From assembly GCF_014274685.1 (NCBI RefSeq), contig NZ_CP060393.1:372001-436000 (forward strand): a stretch of DNA of 64,000 bases, in the 5' to 3' direction. The number at the start of each line of letters is the position of its first letter. Positions within the stretch are counted from its first letter, which is position 1. The notes beneath the pieces are model-generated. The model was not told the origin of the DNA and made no database searches. It saw only the letters and a list, made by a program, of their open reading frames with translations. Origin of the DNA: Edaphobacter sp. 4G125. GTDB lineage: Bacteria > Acidobacteriota > Terriglobia > Terriglobales > Acidobacteriaceae. A program made the position numbers and the translations under genes. Positions 17,393 to 26,107 of the stretch are shown here, in pieces.

Positions 17393-19129
17393 TTATTTAA
17401 GAATTCGCTGGAGAATATTCGTCTTTGCCAGATCGAGTACCTCGTCGCCGCGTCCACTGAGAACGGATTTTGCCGCCCAGAGAGAGAAGCCTTTGGCCTG
17501 TTCGAAGGTGACGGACGGAGGCATGGAAAGCTCCTGCCGATTCACTATGACTTCAACCAGTGCAGGGCCAGGGACCTGGAAGGCCGTTCGCAGAGCATCT
17601 TCAAGGTCGTTGGGCTGCTCGACCCGAACGCCGTGCAGGCCTGCCGCAGTCGCCAGATTGGCGAGGTTGGGGTTGTCGAGCGCGGTGCCATAGTTCACGA
17701 TGCCGGCGGCCTTCATTTCCAGTTCAACAAAAGCAAGCGAGCTGTTGTTGAAGACGACGATCTTGATGGGGAGTTTGAGCTGTCGAAGGGTGAGGAGATC
17801 GCCAAGCATCATAGCGAGTCCGCCGTCTCCTGCGAGAGCGACGACCTGACGTGTGCGATGCGATGCCTGTGCTCCGATTGCCTGAGGGACGGCTGAGGCC
17901 ATAGAGCCATGCACGAAAGATCCGAGCAAGCGCCGTTGTCCATTCATGGTGAGGTAGCGTGCGGCCCAGACTGTGGGGGTTCCGACATCACAGGTGAAGA
18001 TGGCATCTTCCGCAGCCAACTGATCGATGAGGCGCGCGACATACTGCGGATGAATGGGAGTGCGATTGTTGTCGGGCTGCGCGAGATCTTCGAGGCCCTC
18101 ACATACTTTTTTGAAGTCGTTGACGTGAGTCTCGAGATGGGCGGCGTCGGTCTTCTGGTTCAGTAATGGAAGCAGCGCGGGCAGAGTGTGCTGGATGGTG
18201 CCGACGAGGCCGAGATGAATCGGTGTACGGCGGCCCAGTTGCTCGCCACGAGCATCGATCTGAAGGACGGTTGCCTTCGTGGGGAAGAACTGCTGATAGG
18301 GAAAGTCGGTGCCGAGCATCAGCAGGGTATCGCAGTCTTCCATGGCGTGATATCCGGAGCTGAAGCCGATCAGTCCAGTGAGGCCGACGTTATAAGGATT
18401 GTCGTATTCGATATATTCTTTGCCGCGCAGGGCATGGACGATGGGTGCTTTCAGCTTTGCGGCTGTAGCAATCAGATCATCGTGGGCACCTTTGCATCCG
18501 GCTCCGGCAAGGATGGTCACTCTCTTTCCTGCGTTCAGATGGTTCGCGGCTTCGCGCAACTCTTCATCATTCGGGCGAAGGAGTGGTTGTGGAGTACGGA
18601 TAGGCAGGATGGGGTTGTCGTCGAGAGCATCGTGAAGAAAGATCTCGCCAGGAACGACGATGACGGAGACGCTAGATCGAGAGACGGCACTTCGCATGGC
18701 AATCTCAAGCATGCGCGGCATCTGTTCGGGGATGCTGACCATCTCGCAGTAGTCGCTGCACTCTTTGAAGAGATTCTGGGGATGCGTTTCCTGGAAATAG
18801 CCGCTGCCAATTTCGACGCGAGGGATGTGGGCCGCGATGGCGAGGACAGGAACGCGGCTGCGGTGGCAATCGAAGAGTCCGTTGATGAGGTGCAGGTTGC
18901 CGGGGCCACAGCTGGCGGCACAGACGGCGAGTGATCCGGTGAGGTGCGCTTCGGCTCCGGCGGCGAAGGCGGCGACCTCCTCATTGCGGACGTGGGCCCA
19001 CTCCAGAGCGGCATCTTTACGGATGGCATCGGTGAAGCCATTCAAGGAGTCACCTGGAAGGCCATAGACGCGTTTGACTCCGGCGTTCTTTAGGCTTTCG
19101 ACCATCACGTCTGCAATTGTCTTTGCCAT
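17393..19129 (-). CDS. poxB: Pyruvate dehydrogenase (quinone) / pyruvate oxidase-type ThDP enzyme
   Basis: This enzyme decarboxylates pyruvate to acetate and CO2 and passes electrons via FAD to quinone. The 578 residues have the three-domain ThDP fold. The N-terminal Pyr domain has YGLPGDSLNGFTDA and RNEEVAAFAAGAEA (ThDP-activating Glu). The middle domain should bind FAD. The C-terminal PP domain has the GDGGLAMMLGDL motif. It resembles PoxB more than acetolactate synthase, though other ThDP oxidases cannot be excluded. ATG 19129 follows AGGAGA. A KTSC-domain gene ends 9 bases upstream, so the two may be cotranscribed. Confidence 0.85.
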   Translation of the reverse strand: MAKTIADVMVESLKNAGVKRVYGLPGDSLNGFTDAIRKDAALEWAHVRNEEVAAFAAGAEAHLTGSLAVCAASCGPGNLHLINGLFDCHRSRVPVLAIAAHIPRVEIGSGYFQETHPQNLFKECSDYCEMVSIPEQMPRMLEIAMRSAVSRSSVSVIVVPGEIFLHDALDDNPILPIRTPQPLLRPNDEELREAANHLNAGKRVTILAGAGCKGAHDDLIATAAKLKAPIVHALRGKEYIEYDNPYNVGLTGLIGFSSGYHAMEDCDTLLMLGTDFPYQQFFPTKATVLQIDARGEQLGRRTPIHLGLVGTIQHTLPALLPLLNQKTDAAHLETHVNDFKKVCEGLEDLAQPDNNRTPIHPQYVARLIDQLAAEDAIFTCDVGTPTVWAARYLTMNGQRRLLGSFVHGSMASAVPQAIGAQASHRTRQVVALAGDGGLAMMLGDLLTLRQLKLPIKIVVFNNSSLAFVELEMKAAGIVNYGTALDNPNLANLATAAGLHGVRVEQPNDLEDALRTAFQVPGPALVEVIVNRQELSMPPSVTFEQAKGFSLWAAKSVLSGRGDEVLDLAKTNILQRILK

Positions 19130-19138
19130 CAATGTCTC

Positions 19139-19432
19139 CTAAGGGCGATCTGGGTTCGCAGGGTGAATGATATGAGATGAGCCGACCCGTTCGTAAGGAT
19201 GCTGGCGTGCTTTGAAGATCTGATTCAGATATGTTCCTTTGGAAAGAGCAGAGCGAAACTCAGCATACTCCTCAGGCGCGACTTCGTAGTAACGATAGGC
19301 TCCGCGCTTGCCACGGTAGATGATGGTGAGGATGTGGGCGCGGTCGTCGTAGTGCATGGCGGCAATGACGCTAGAAGGCATCGTGGGTGATCCGTATGTT
19401 CTTCGATGCGTGTTTCTGTACCGCTGAAACAT
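19139..19432 (-). CDS. KTSC-domain small protein
   Basis: The 97-residue product contains the KTSC pattern: SSVIAAMHYDDRAHILTIIY, then GAYRYYEVAPEEYAEF and a short ALSKGTYLNQIF. KTSC domains are small, often fused to or near nucleic-acid proteins, and their role is unclear. A shorter start at ATG 19381 (MPSSVIAAM) matches the domain edge better, and the 17 extra residues before it are basic and may not be translated. It immediately precedes poxB. Confidence 0.7.
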   Translation of the reverse strand: MFQRYRNTHRRTYGSPTMPSSVIAAMHYDDRAHILTIIYRGKRGAYRYYEVAPEEYAEFRSALSKGTYLNQIFKARQHPYERVGSSHIIHPANPDRP

Positions 19433-19726
19433 AGTCAGCTTAAGTCACACTTAGTCTTCAAAAAGAAGGCGTTGAGTATAAATCACCTGTTTGCAGCGAT
19501 TTAAACCTTGCATTCACGTCCTGTTAAAAACCTCGTTACAAGTCCGCTCTAGTTTCAAAGTCACGATGAAATTTCAGGCGGTACTTCTGCAAGGCGGAGT
19601 GAATCTTCGCGGTCGCAGGAGCTGGAGTCTGCGCGGCAGAAACCTGCTGGCGCTTCCTCTGGGGTGAACAGATCAGCAGAGTTTTCTCCGAAGTGAAAAG
19701 GTTGTGCAATTTTGGAGGTTTGAGGC

Positions 19727-22246
19727 ATGCATAGGATAGGTTTGAAAAAGATAACGACGCTGATGTGCGCGTTCGTTTTGGGATTCGTATTGACAGCGAC
19801 GCTGACGGCGCAGCAAGCGGGGCTGATCACAGGAAGTGTTGCGGATACGAAGGGGACGGGAATTCCCCATGCGACGATCGTTTTCAGGAATGAGAAAACG
19901 AATGTCGTAACGAAGATCGCGGGCGATGATCTTGGACGCTTTACGGTTCCTGCACTTGCAGATGGAAGCTATACCGTAGAGGCCTCGGCCCCGGGATTTG
20001 CGCTCGGTACAAAGAAAAATGTTGCGGTGGCGGCGGGACAGCCGATACAGATTGGCTTTACGCTGAACATCGGTTCTGTGACGGACCAGATCACGGTAGA
20101 GGCGAGCAACGCGAACTCCATCGCAGCGCAGTACGCTCCGATGGATGGGCTGCTGGAGGCACGCAGCGCACGCACAGAGGTGAACACGGCGTTTATCCAG
20201 AACTTTAGTTCGCCTGTGGCGGACTATACCGAAGTGATGCAGATGACGCCGGGTGTCTTCAGCATCAACTCCAATGGTGTTGGGCTGGGCGACGCGAAGA
20301 TGTACTTCCGCGGTTTCTCAGATGGCTTGTACGACATTACTTTCGACGGTATTCCGTGGAACGATACGAACACGCCTTCGCATCACTCGTGGGCGTTCTT
20401 TCCGTCGCAGTGGCTTGGTGGAGTGGACTTTGATCGCAGTCCGGGAACGGCGTCCACTCTGGGGCCGACTCCCTTTGGCGGTTCGATCAATCTGCTATCG
20501 AAGGAGATGACCGATGTGCGCAACCTGCGTCTTGGGATGAGCTATGGGTCGTTTAATACGATTCTTTCGGATGGGCAGTTCGATACTGGCAACTTCGGTG
20601 GCGAAAAGAAACGCAACAATCTGCTGATCGATATACATCGCATGACATCAGATGGCTTCCAGACGCTGAATCGCCAGGAGCGGAATGCCGGTTCGTTGAA
20701 GTATCAATACAAGTTTTCTGACACGAAGGTGCTGACGGGGTTTGCCGGTGTGATCCGGTTGACGGCGAACACACCGAACATCAAGGGACCGACACGGGCG
20801 CAGATCGCGCAAAATGGTTACAACTATCTGCTGCAGAACAACGATCCTACGCAGCAGAATTACCAGGCGTATAACACGTACTGGGTCCCGACGGACTTCG
20901 AGTATGTGGGATATAAGCAGCAGTTTGGTAATGGATGGTCGCTCGATACCAAGCCCTACACGTACAGCTACTACAACGCACAGTACTATGCGACGCAGCC
21001 GAAGAACAATGGGCCGATTAATGCGAAGAACTGCACTACAGGTACTTCCCCCAATCCGTGCGCGGTTGACAAGCTGAACAGTTATCGTAAGTACGGCGAG
21101 ATTACCTCGTTGAGCAAGGTTTCGAAGTACGGCATCTTCCGCACTGGCATGTGGTACGAGTGGGCAACGACCAACCGTTACCAGATACCTTCAAATCCGC
21201 TGACCCGTAAGGACGATGCGCTGCCGAACTTCCACGAGCAGTTCTGGACCAACAGCTATCAGCCGTATGCTGAGTTTGAGTACCGCGCGACGAACGCGCT
21301 GACGGTGACGGCTGGTTTCAAATGGGCGCACTATAACCAGGACCTGAAGCAGTATGCGGACAATGGAAAGACCGTCGGCAACCTGAATGGAGCCGCTTTT
21401 GTAGCGCATTCGGCCGGATACAACAGCTATCTGCCCAGTGTGGACGCGAACTACCGCATCAAGCCAAACTGGAGTGTGTACGGGCAGTTCTCGACAGGTT
21501 CGGTGATTCCGCCGAGCTCGGTCTTTGATGTAACCGGTGCTGTGGTTTCGACATTGCCGAAGCCGACGGGAGCCAAGAGCTATCAGGGCGGCACGGTGGT
21601 TAAGCTGCGTCACGCAACCGTAAATGCTGACTACTTCTACATCAACTTCGAGAACGTGTACACGTCTTCGCCGGACCCGAATAACCCAAGTGCGACCTCT
21701 TACTCTCAGGCCGGCAACAGCGCGGCGAAGGGTTTTGAGGGGGAAGCGAATCTATATATCTATAAAGGTTTGAGCCTGTACGCTAACGGAACTGTGGGAA
21801 CGGCGAAGTATGTTTCGCAGACGATTGGCGGGGTAGCGAATCCGAGCTATAACAAGTGGGTTGCCAGCACGCCAGGCGATACCGAAGGACTGGGCCTGAC
21901 CTACCAGCAGAAGTATCTGGACTTCGGCATCTTCAATAAGCGTATCGGTTCGATGTGGAACGATGGTGGCAAAGGAAGCACGGTCATCAACCAGTATGTG
22001 CCGATCGATTCCTTCAACCTGACGAACCTGTTCTTCAACTACACCATTCGCAAGGGGTCGTTCTTCGATCAGAGCAAGCTGAGATTGAGCTTCAACAATC
22101 TGTTTGATACTCGGCAGATTACCAGTCTCACTCCTGCGCTTTCAGGTGCAACCTACAAAGCCGATCCAGGGGATACGTTGGGGCTTCTTGCTGGCCGCAG
22201 CGTGACGGTATCTTTCGTGATCGGGCTTTCGCCGCATCATGAATAG
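19727..22246 (+). CDS. TonB-dependent receptor with N-terminal regulatory-like domain
   Basis: This 839-residue outer-membrane receptor differs from the first two. A signal peptide (ending LTATLTAQQ) and a carboxypeptidase-regulatory-like domain (GLITGSVADTKGTGIPHATI) are followed by a more classical plug (DYTEVMQMTPGVFSINS, MYFRGFSDGLYDITFDGIPW, PFGGSINLLSK) and a barrel close to siderophore or vitamin-type receptors. It ends VSFVIGLSPHHE without the usual terminal aromatic residue. The 294-base upstream gap shows GGAGG before the ATG but no B12-box or Fur-like site that I can recognise. The ligand is unknown. A strong terminator follows. Confidence 0.88.
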   Translation: MHRIGLKKITTLMCAFVLGFVLTATLTAQQAGLITGSVADTKGTGIPHATIVFRNEKTNVVTKIAGDDLGRFTVPALADGSYTVEASAPGFALGTKKNVAVAAGQPIQIGFTLNIGSVTDQITVEASNANSIAAQYAPMDGLLEARSARTEVNTAFIQNFSSPVADYTEVMQMTPGVFSINSNGVGLGDAKMYFRGFSDGLYDITFDGIPWNDTNTPSHHSWAFFPSQWLGGVDFDRSPGTASTLGPTPFGGSINLLSKEMTDVRNLRLGMSYGSFNTILSDGQFDTGNFGGEKKRNNLLIDIHRMTSDGFQTLNRQERNAGSLKYQYKFSDTKVLTGFAGVIRLTANTPNIKGPTRAQIAQNGYNYLLQNNDPTQQNYQAYNTYWVPTDFEYVGYKQQFGNGWSLDTKPYTYSYYNAQYYATQPKNNGPINAKNCTTGTSPNPCAVDKLNSYRKYGEITSLSKVSKYGIFRTGMWYEWATTNRYQIPSNPLTRKDDALPNFHEQFWTNSYQPYAEFEYRATNALTVTAGFKWAHYNQDLKQYADNGKTVGNLNGAAFVAHSAGYNSYLPSVDANYRIKPNWSVYGQFSTGSVIPPSSVFDVTGAVVSTLPKPTGAKSYQGGTVVKLRHATVNADYFYINFENVYTSSPDPNNPSATSYSQAGNSAAKGFEGEANLYIYKGLSLYANGTVGTAKYVSQTIGGVANPSYNKWVASTPGDTEGLGLTYQQKYLDFGIFNKRIGSMWNDGGKGSTVINQYVPIDSFNLTNLFFNYTIRKGSFFDQSKLRLSFNNLFDTRQITSLTPALSGATYKADPGDTLGLLAGRSVTVSFVIGLSPHHE

Positions 22247-22270
22247 AGATTTGCAACGAATACTCTCCGC

Positions 22271-22300
22271 GGGAGCAGCTATTGCTGCTCCCTTATTTTT
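22271..22300 (+). terminator. Rho-independent terminator
   Basis: A perfect 9-bp stem, GGGAGCAGC/GCTGCTCCC, with a TATT loop (22271-22292) is followed by TTATTTTT. It lies 24 bases after the receptor stop. Confidence 0.93.
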
Positions 22301-22373
22301 GGAGAGCTAATTGGTTCTTATTCTTTGATTTTTCATTGAGAAGCGAATTGCCAAAATCAGAAAGACGAAATAC

Positions 22374-22430
22374 GGGGATTTCTCCACTACGCTGTCGCCT
22401 GACGGCGACAGCTTCGGTCGAAATGACGAG
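22374..22430. repeat. Dispersed intergenic repeat (GGGGATTTCTCCACT...TTCGGTCGAAATGAC)
   Basis: Same block order as 14121-14177 and 40618-40667. Here the centre is a perfect hairpin, GCTGTCGCC/GGCGACAGC with a TGAC loop (22391-22412). The adjoining 22436-22500 has a second palindrome (ACATGC-TCC-GCATGT) and GCTCAGGATGACGAGG, both echoed near accD. Confidence 0.8.
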
Positions 22431-22537
22431 GGGTGGAGGCTCTGGGTTTCCCACACATGCTCCGCATGTATGGGGTATCCAGCTTGCTCAGGATGACGAG
22501 GGTTTGCAGCGCAAATTTGCATACAATCGAGTATGGA

Positions 22538-23458
22538 ATGAAGACCTCTCCTATTCTGCTGATTCACGGCGGCGCATGGGCGATGCCGGACGATGCGATT
22601 GCTGCCCATGAAGCCGGAATTGCCAATGCTCTTGCTGCTGGATATGCGTTGCTGGAACGGGGTGCGAGCGCCGTGGACGCTGTGGAAGCAGCCGTTGCGG
22701 TGATGGAGGACGATGAGGCCTTCGATGCGGGCCGAGGATCGTTTCTGACGCGCGATGGGCGTGTACAGCTGGATGCCCTGCTGATGAACGGCGAGAATCT
22801 TCGCACCGGTGGAGTGGCCTGTGTAGAGCGGCTGAAGAATCCGATCCGCGCGGCTCGGCTGGTGCTCGATCACAGCCCACATGTCTACTTTGTTGGCACA
22901 GGTGCGGAGCGATTTGCGCGGCAGCACGGCATGGATCTGATCGATAACACGGAGTTGATTGTGCCTCGCGAGCGAGAGAGGCTGATGGCCTTTCAGAAAG
23001 CAGAACTGGTGGGGGCAAAGGATACGACCTTTTCCGGGCCGCTCGATTCTCATGACACGGTCGGTGCGGTTGCGCTCGATCAGCATGGCCATATTGCTGC
23101 GGGTACGAGTACCGGAGGGACCCTGTCGAAGGCTCCGGGACGGGTGGGGGATTCCTCGCTGATTGGCTGCGGTTGTTATGCCGATGACGAGTCTGCGGCG
23201 GTTTCGCTGACCGGCTGGGGCGAGCCCATTATGAAGCTGGTGCTAGGCAAGTGGGCTGTAGATCGTGTGGCAGCGGGAGCATCGCCGGAAGAGGCTGCAA
23301 AGGCAGCAATTGATTACCTTTATGCGCGGTTAGGTGGACATGGCGGCATGATTCTGCTTGATCGCAAAGGCCGTGTAGGATTGGCTCACAATACTCCGCG
23401 TATGGCGTGGGGACTGCAGGCTGAAGGACGCGTACAGGTGGGAGTGACGCGAAATTAA
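22538..23458 (+). CDS. Isoaspartyl peptidase / plant-type L-asparaginase
   Basis: This N-terminal-nucleophile hydrolase removes isoaspartyl residues or deamidates asparagine after self-cleavage. The 306 residues open with PILLIHGGAWAMPDD, the family hallmark. SHDTVGAVALD follows, where Thr174 would become the new N-terminal nucleophile after autocleavage. GTSTGGTLSKAPGRVGDSSLIG and the C-terminal GHGGMILLD are also typical. The frame is open 35 codons further upstream, but that stretch is the intergenic repeat, so I take the ATG at 22538. nth follows after 14 bases on the same strand. Confidence 0.93.
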   Translation: MKTSPILLIHGGAWAMPDDAIAAHEAGIANALAAGYALLERGASAVDAVEAAVAVMEDDEAFDAGRGSFLTRDGRVQLDALLMNGENLRTGGVACVERLKNPIRAARLVLDHSPHVYFVGTGAERFARQHGMDLIDNTELIVPRERERLMAFQKAELVGAKDTTFSGPLDSHDTVGAVALDQHGHIAAGTSTGGTLSKAPGRVGDSSLIGCGCYADDESAAVSLTGWGEPIMKLVLGKWAVDRVAAGASPEEAAKAAIDYLYARLGGHGGMILLDRKGRVGLAHNTPRMAWGLQAEGRVQVGVTRN

Positions 23459-23472
23459 ATAAAATAGAAGGA

Positions 23473-24237
23473 ATGCAGGCAGCCCGCGAATTATTTCCAG
23501 CGAACGATGGTGAAGGAGCATCCTTCCGGCGTCCATTGACACCGGAGGAGGCGGACCGGCTTCCGCATATTCATCGGCTACTGCTCGGATATTTTGGTGA
23601 GCAGAAGCCGCGTGAGCCGTGGGACCCGCTTTCGCAGTTCATTTATTCCCTGCTCTCTTCGCGCACGAAGACGGAGACGACGTATGCGGTGGTGCGTCAT
23701 CTGCGCGAGAGGTTTGGCACATGGGAGAACCTGCGCGATGCATCGCTTGCTGAGATTGAGGATGCGATTCGGGATGTCAGTTTTCCTGAGCAGAAGGCAG
23801 TACAACTGAAGGCCTCGCTGGAAGGAATTACGCAGCGATACGGCAGCCTGACCCTGGATTTTCTTGCGCGATACCGTACAGACAAAATTCGGGCCTGGCT
23901 GGAGCAGTTTCCTGGCGTTGGGTCGAAGACAAGCGCAGCGGTGGTGAACTTCTCCACGCTACGGCGACGAGCGATGTGCGTGGACTCGCATCATCTGCGA
24001 GTGACACAGCGCCTGGGACTGACTCCACGGGCTGATGCAGCGACCACAGAGGAACGATTAATGCGTTTGGTTCCCGAGACGTGGAGCGCGGAGATGCTGG
24101 ATGAGCACCACCAGCTGATCAAAAAGCTTGGTCAGACCATTTGTACTTTTTCAGAGCCTAAATGTGGGGAGTGTCCGTTACTAAAGATATGCCCCTATGG
24201 CCTGAAGCAACCTTCACGCAAGGTTGGGGTGGAGTAA
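23473..24237 (+). CDS. nth: Endonuclease III-type DNA glycosylase
   Basis: This base-excision repair enzyme removes oxidised pyrimidines and nicks the abasic site. The 254-residue protein has the helix-hairpin-helix FPGVGSKTSAAVV with catalytic Lys152, the catalytic Asp171 in VDSHHLRV, and a C-terminal 4Fe-4S loop (Cys224, Cys231, Cys234, Cys240; C-x6-C-x2-C-x5-C). The N-terminal about 35 residues extend beyond the family core. It probably shares a transcript with the peptidase gene 14 bases upstream. Divergent members of the family act on other lesions, so exact specificity is inferred. Confidence 0.92.
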   Translation: MQAARELFPANDGEGASFRRPLTPEEADRLPHIHRLLLGYFGEQKPREPWDPLSQFIYSLLSSRTKTETTYAVVRHLRERFGTWENLRDASLAEIEDAIRDVSFPEQKAVQLKASLEGITQRYGSLTLDFLARYRTDKIRAWLEQFPGVGSKTSAAVVNFSTLRRRAMCVDSHHLRVTQRLGLTPRADAATTEERLMRLVPETWSAEMLDEHHQLIKKLGQTICTFSEPKCGECPLLKICPYGLKQPSRKVGVE

Positions 24238-24243
24238 TAAATC

Positions 24244-24281
24244 CCGGCGTTTTGCCGGAAAGTTGATCTTCCGGACGCCGG
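24244..24281. repeat. Strong inverted repeat after nth
   Basis: CCGGCGT (24244-24250) pairs with ACGCCGG (24275-24281), and CCGGAA (24255-24260) pairs with TTCCGG (24269-24274), leaving a 4-base bulge and an 8-base loop. It is followed by AAAAA rather than a T-run, so it is not a canonical terminator on the plus strand. Confidence 0.6.
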
Positions 24282-24420
24282 AAAAAGGTTGCCTCAATTC
24301 ATTCAGAATCTATGCTCTGGTTTGCCTGAAAACAAGCGTCTAAGTATTGCAGAGCTTGTATTTAGAAAAGACCTTAGGGAACCGAGCAACTTCAATTTTC
24401 GTATTGGTTTTTAGATAGAG

Positions 24421-25590
24421 ATGAACTTGATTTTCACTTTCTTGACTTCTACGGCACAGAGATTCTCGAGCTCTGTGCGACGCGGTAGTGTGTGTGTTGT
24501 GGGGATTGCGGTGTTCTTTTTGGTGGGTGGGTTGGCTGCTGCTCGGGCTGATGTTGCTTTCTTGATGGAAGAGCCTTACGGCGGTTTTGGAAGCGTCAAC
24601 CCGACCGGGCACGGAGCGCTGTATTTCAATCACATCTGTGCGGATTCGCCGACGCGTTTGAGGATGTGCCACGAAGGAGAGCAAGGCGTCGTTCTTAGCC
24701 GATATCACAAGATTGCAGGCTACGACTGGCTGGCGATTCCGTTGGTGCCGTATCTCTATGCTGTCGATCGCGTCGAAGATGTTCCTGCGACGGCGGATGC
24801 GACCCTACGGGAAGACTTACGAGACCGCTACCGCAGGAACCATCTGCAGGAGCTTGCTCCTGATGTTCTTAATCGTCAGGGAGTCGCTGAAGCGCCGAAG
24901 GGAGAATGGGTCCAGCTTGTAGGTTCGTCGTACGACCGCAAGATCTATGGATTCCAGGTCGAGACGAGCCGCGAAGAGGATGAGCGGTTCATCGCGCATT
25001 ACAACGATAAGCGAAATGTCAGCCACTTCAACCTGTTCTTCCATAACTGTGCGGATTTTTCGCGTGTGGCGCTAAATTTTTATTTTCCTCATGCGGTGCA
25101 TCGCAGCATGCTGATCGACCTGGGGATGACAACGCCGAAGCAGGTGGCGAAGTCGCTGTCGAAGTATGCGAAGAAGAATCCAAATCTTCCGTTTACGGTG
25201 TTCATGATTCCGCAGGTTCCAGGGGAGATTCCGCGAAGCCATTCTATCGATGGCATTACGGAGTCTCTGGTGAAATCGAAGAAGTATGTGGTTCCGCTCG
25301 CGCTCTTCTATCCGGAGTTTACGGCGGTGGTGGGCGTCGCGTATCTGACGGGCGGAAGGTTTTCTCCGCCGAAGGACACGCCGGCGGTGATGCTGCCGGG
25401 CGAGGACGCGCGGGTGATCCTTGCGGAGAAGCGCCTGAAACAGGAGAACGCAACGTCGATAGCGTTAGTTGACGCTCATACGGGCGTCGACGTCGAGAAC
25501 AAGCAAGGATCCCTGGACGAGCATGGAGTGGATCTTGAGGGCAGTCAGCGAGAAGGCATAGCCCGTGGTTTCGGCGGACCGGCTCAGTAG
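24421..25590 (+). CDS. Secreted protein with papain/NlpC-like Cys motif (DUF4105-like?)
   Basis: The 389 residues start with a long basic then hydrophobic segment (VCVVGIAVFFLVGGLAAARA), read as a signal peptide or anchor. Conserved-looking stretches are GHGALYFNHIC (about residue 62) and FNLFFHNCADFSRVALNFY (about 205). The His...HNCADF arrangement recalls NlpC/P60- or DUF4105-type domains where Cys and His are catalytic, but this is an inference. The last about 42 residues lie antisense to the end of the next gene and are rich in Gly, Asp and Glu. No operon partner is evident. Confidence 0.65.
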   Translation: MNLIFTFLTSTAQRFSSSVRRGSVCVVGIAVFFLVGGLAAARADVAFLMEEPYGGFGSVNPTGHGALYFNHICADSPTRLRMCHEGEQGVVLSRYHKIAGYDWLAIPLVPYLYAVDRVEDVPATADATLREDLRDRYRRNHLQELAPDVLNRQGVAEAPKGEWVQLVGSSYDRKIYGFQVETSREEDERFIAHYNDKRNVSHFNLFFHNCADFSRVALNFYFPHAVHRSMLIDLGMTTPKQVAKSLSKYAKKNPNLPFTVFMIPQVPGEIPRSHSIDGITESLVKSKKYVVPLALFYPEFTAVVGVAYLTGGRFSPPKDTPAVMLPGEDARVILAEKRLKQENATSIALVDAHTGVDVENKQGSLDEHGVDLEGSQREGIARGFGGPAQ

Positions 25591-26052
25591 CTGCCTCATC
25601 AGATCGGCGGCGTTGACCTTCATCTGCTGTGGGAGCTCACGGCTCAGGAATGGAACAAGAAGAAAATTAAGCTCGCGAGAGTTGGAGAGATGGTCGATTC
25701 GGGCATCGCGAAAGCCGATGGTTTCGCCCTGCGCATCGGGCAAGATGGAGACGTCAACCTCGCGGGTGATAGAGACTCCCATGCAGGCTCCCCGGATGCC
25801 GGTACCCAGACGGGCGCGAGTGTGGACGCGGACGACAACACGATCCTGATCGAAGGAGACGCGAGGCGAGTCGGCATAGACATAGCAGGCGGAGCGGGAA
25901 TCACCGCGTAGATAGTAGCGACCTTCGGGACCGTTGAAGAGCTGCGTCTTCAGGGTGCGCTCGAGGGCCTGGGCGGAGATGCCAACCTCAATGGCGTGGA
26001 CAGGGATGATGGCAGAAAGCAGGAACGCGCAGACCAGCAACGTGCGGGGCAT
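25465..26052 (-). CDS. Small secreted protein of unknown function
   Basis: A signal peptide (MPRTLLVCAFLLSAIIPVHA) leads into about 175 residues of beta-rich sequence with SACYVYADSPRVSF, VVVRVHTRARLGTG and SRELPQQMKVNAADLMRQLL. I do not recognise the family. The pattern recalls periplasmic lipid-binding or DUF1439-like proteins only loosely. The frame runs 53 codons further upstream into the reverse frame of the neighbouring receptor, so the ATG at 26052, which begins the signal peptide, is preferred. Its 3' end overlaps the previous gene's 3' end by 126 bases, tail to tail. Confidence 0.65.
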   Translation of the reverse strand: MPRTLLVCAFLLSAIIPVHAIEVGISAQALERTLKTQLFNGPEGRYYLRGDSRSACYVYADSPRVSFDQDRVVVRVHTRARLGTGIRGACMGVSITREVDVSILPDAQGETIGFRDARIDHLSNSRELNFLLVPFLSRELPQQMKVNAADLMRQLLSRSAETTGYAFSLTALKIHSMLVQGSLLVLDVDARMSVN

Positions 26053-26107
26053 GGCTTTAGGATAACGGGCCTGTTTACAACAAAGATGAAGATTGTTCAC
26101 GCTGAGT

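Noticed and set aside
19433..19726. Cobalamin riboswitch before the third receptor
   Set aside because: No B12-box sequence or matching helices could be found, so no riboswitch is claimed.
22433..22537. 35-codon upstream extension of the isoaspartyl peptidase
   Set aside because: It is intergenic repeat sequence. The family start (PILLIHGGAW) begins two residues after the ATG at 22538.
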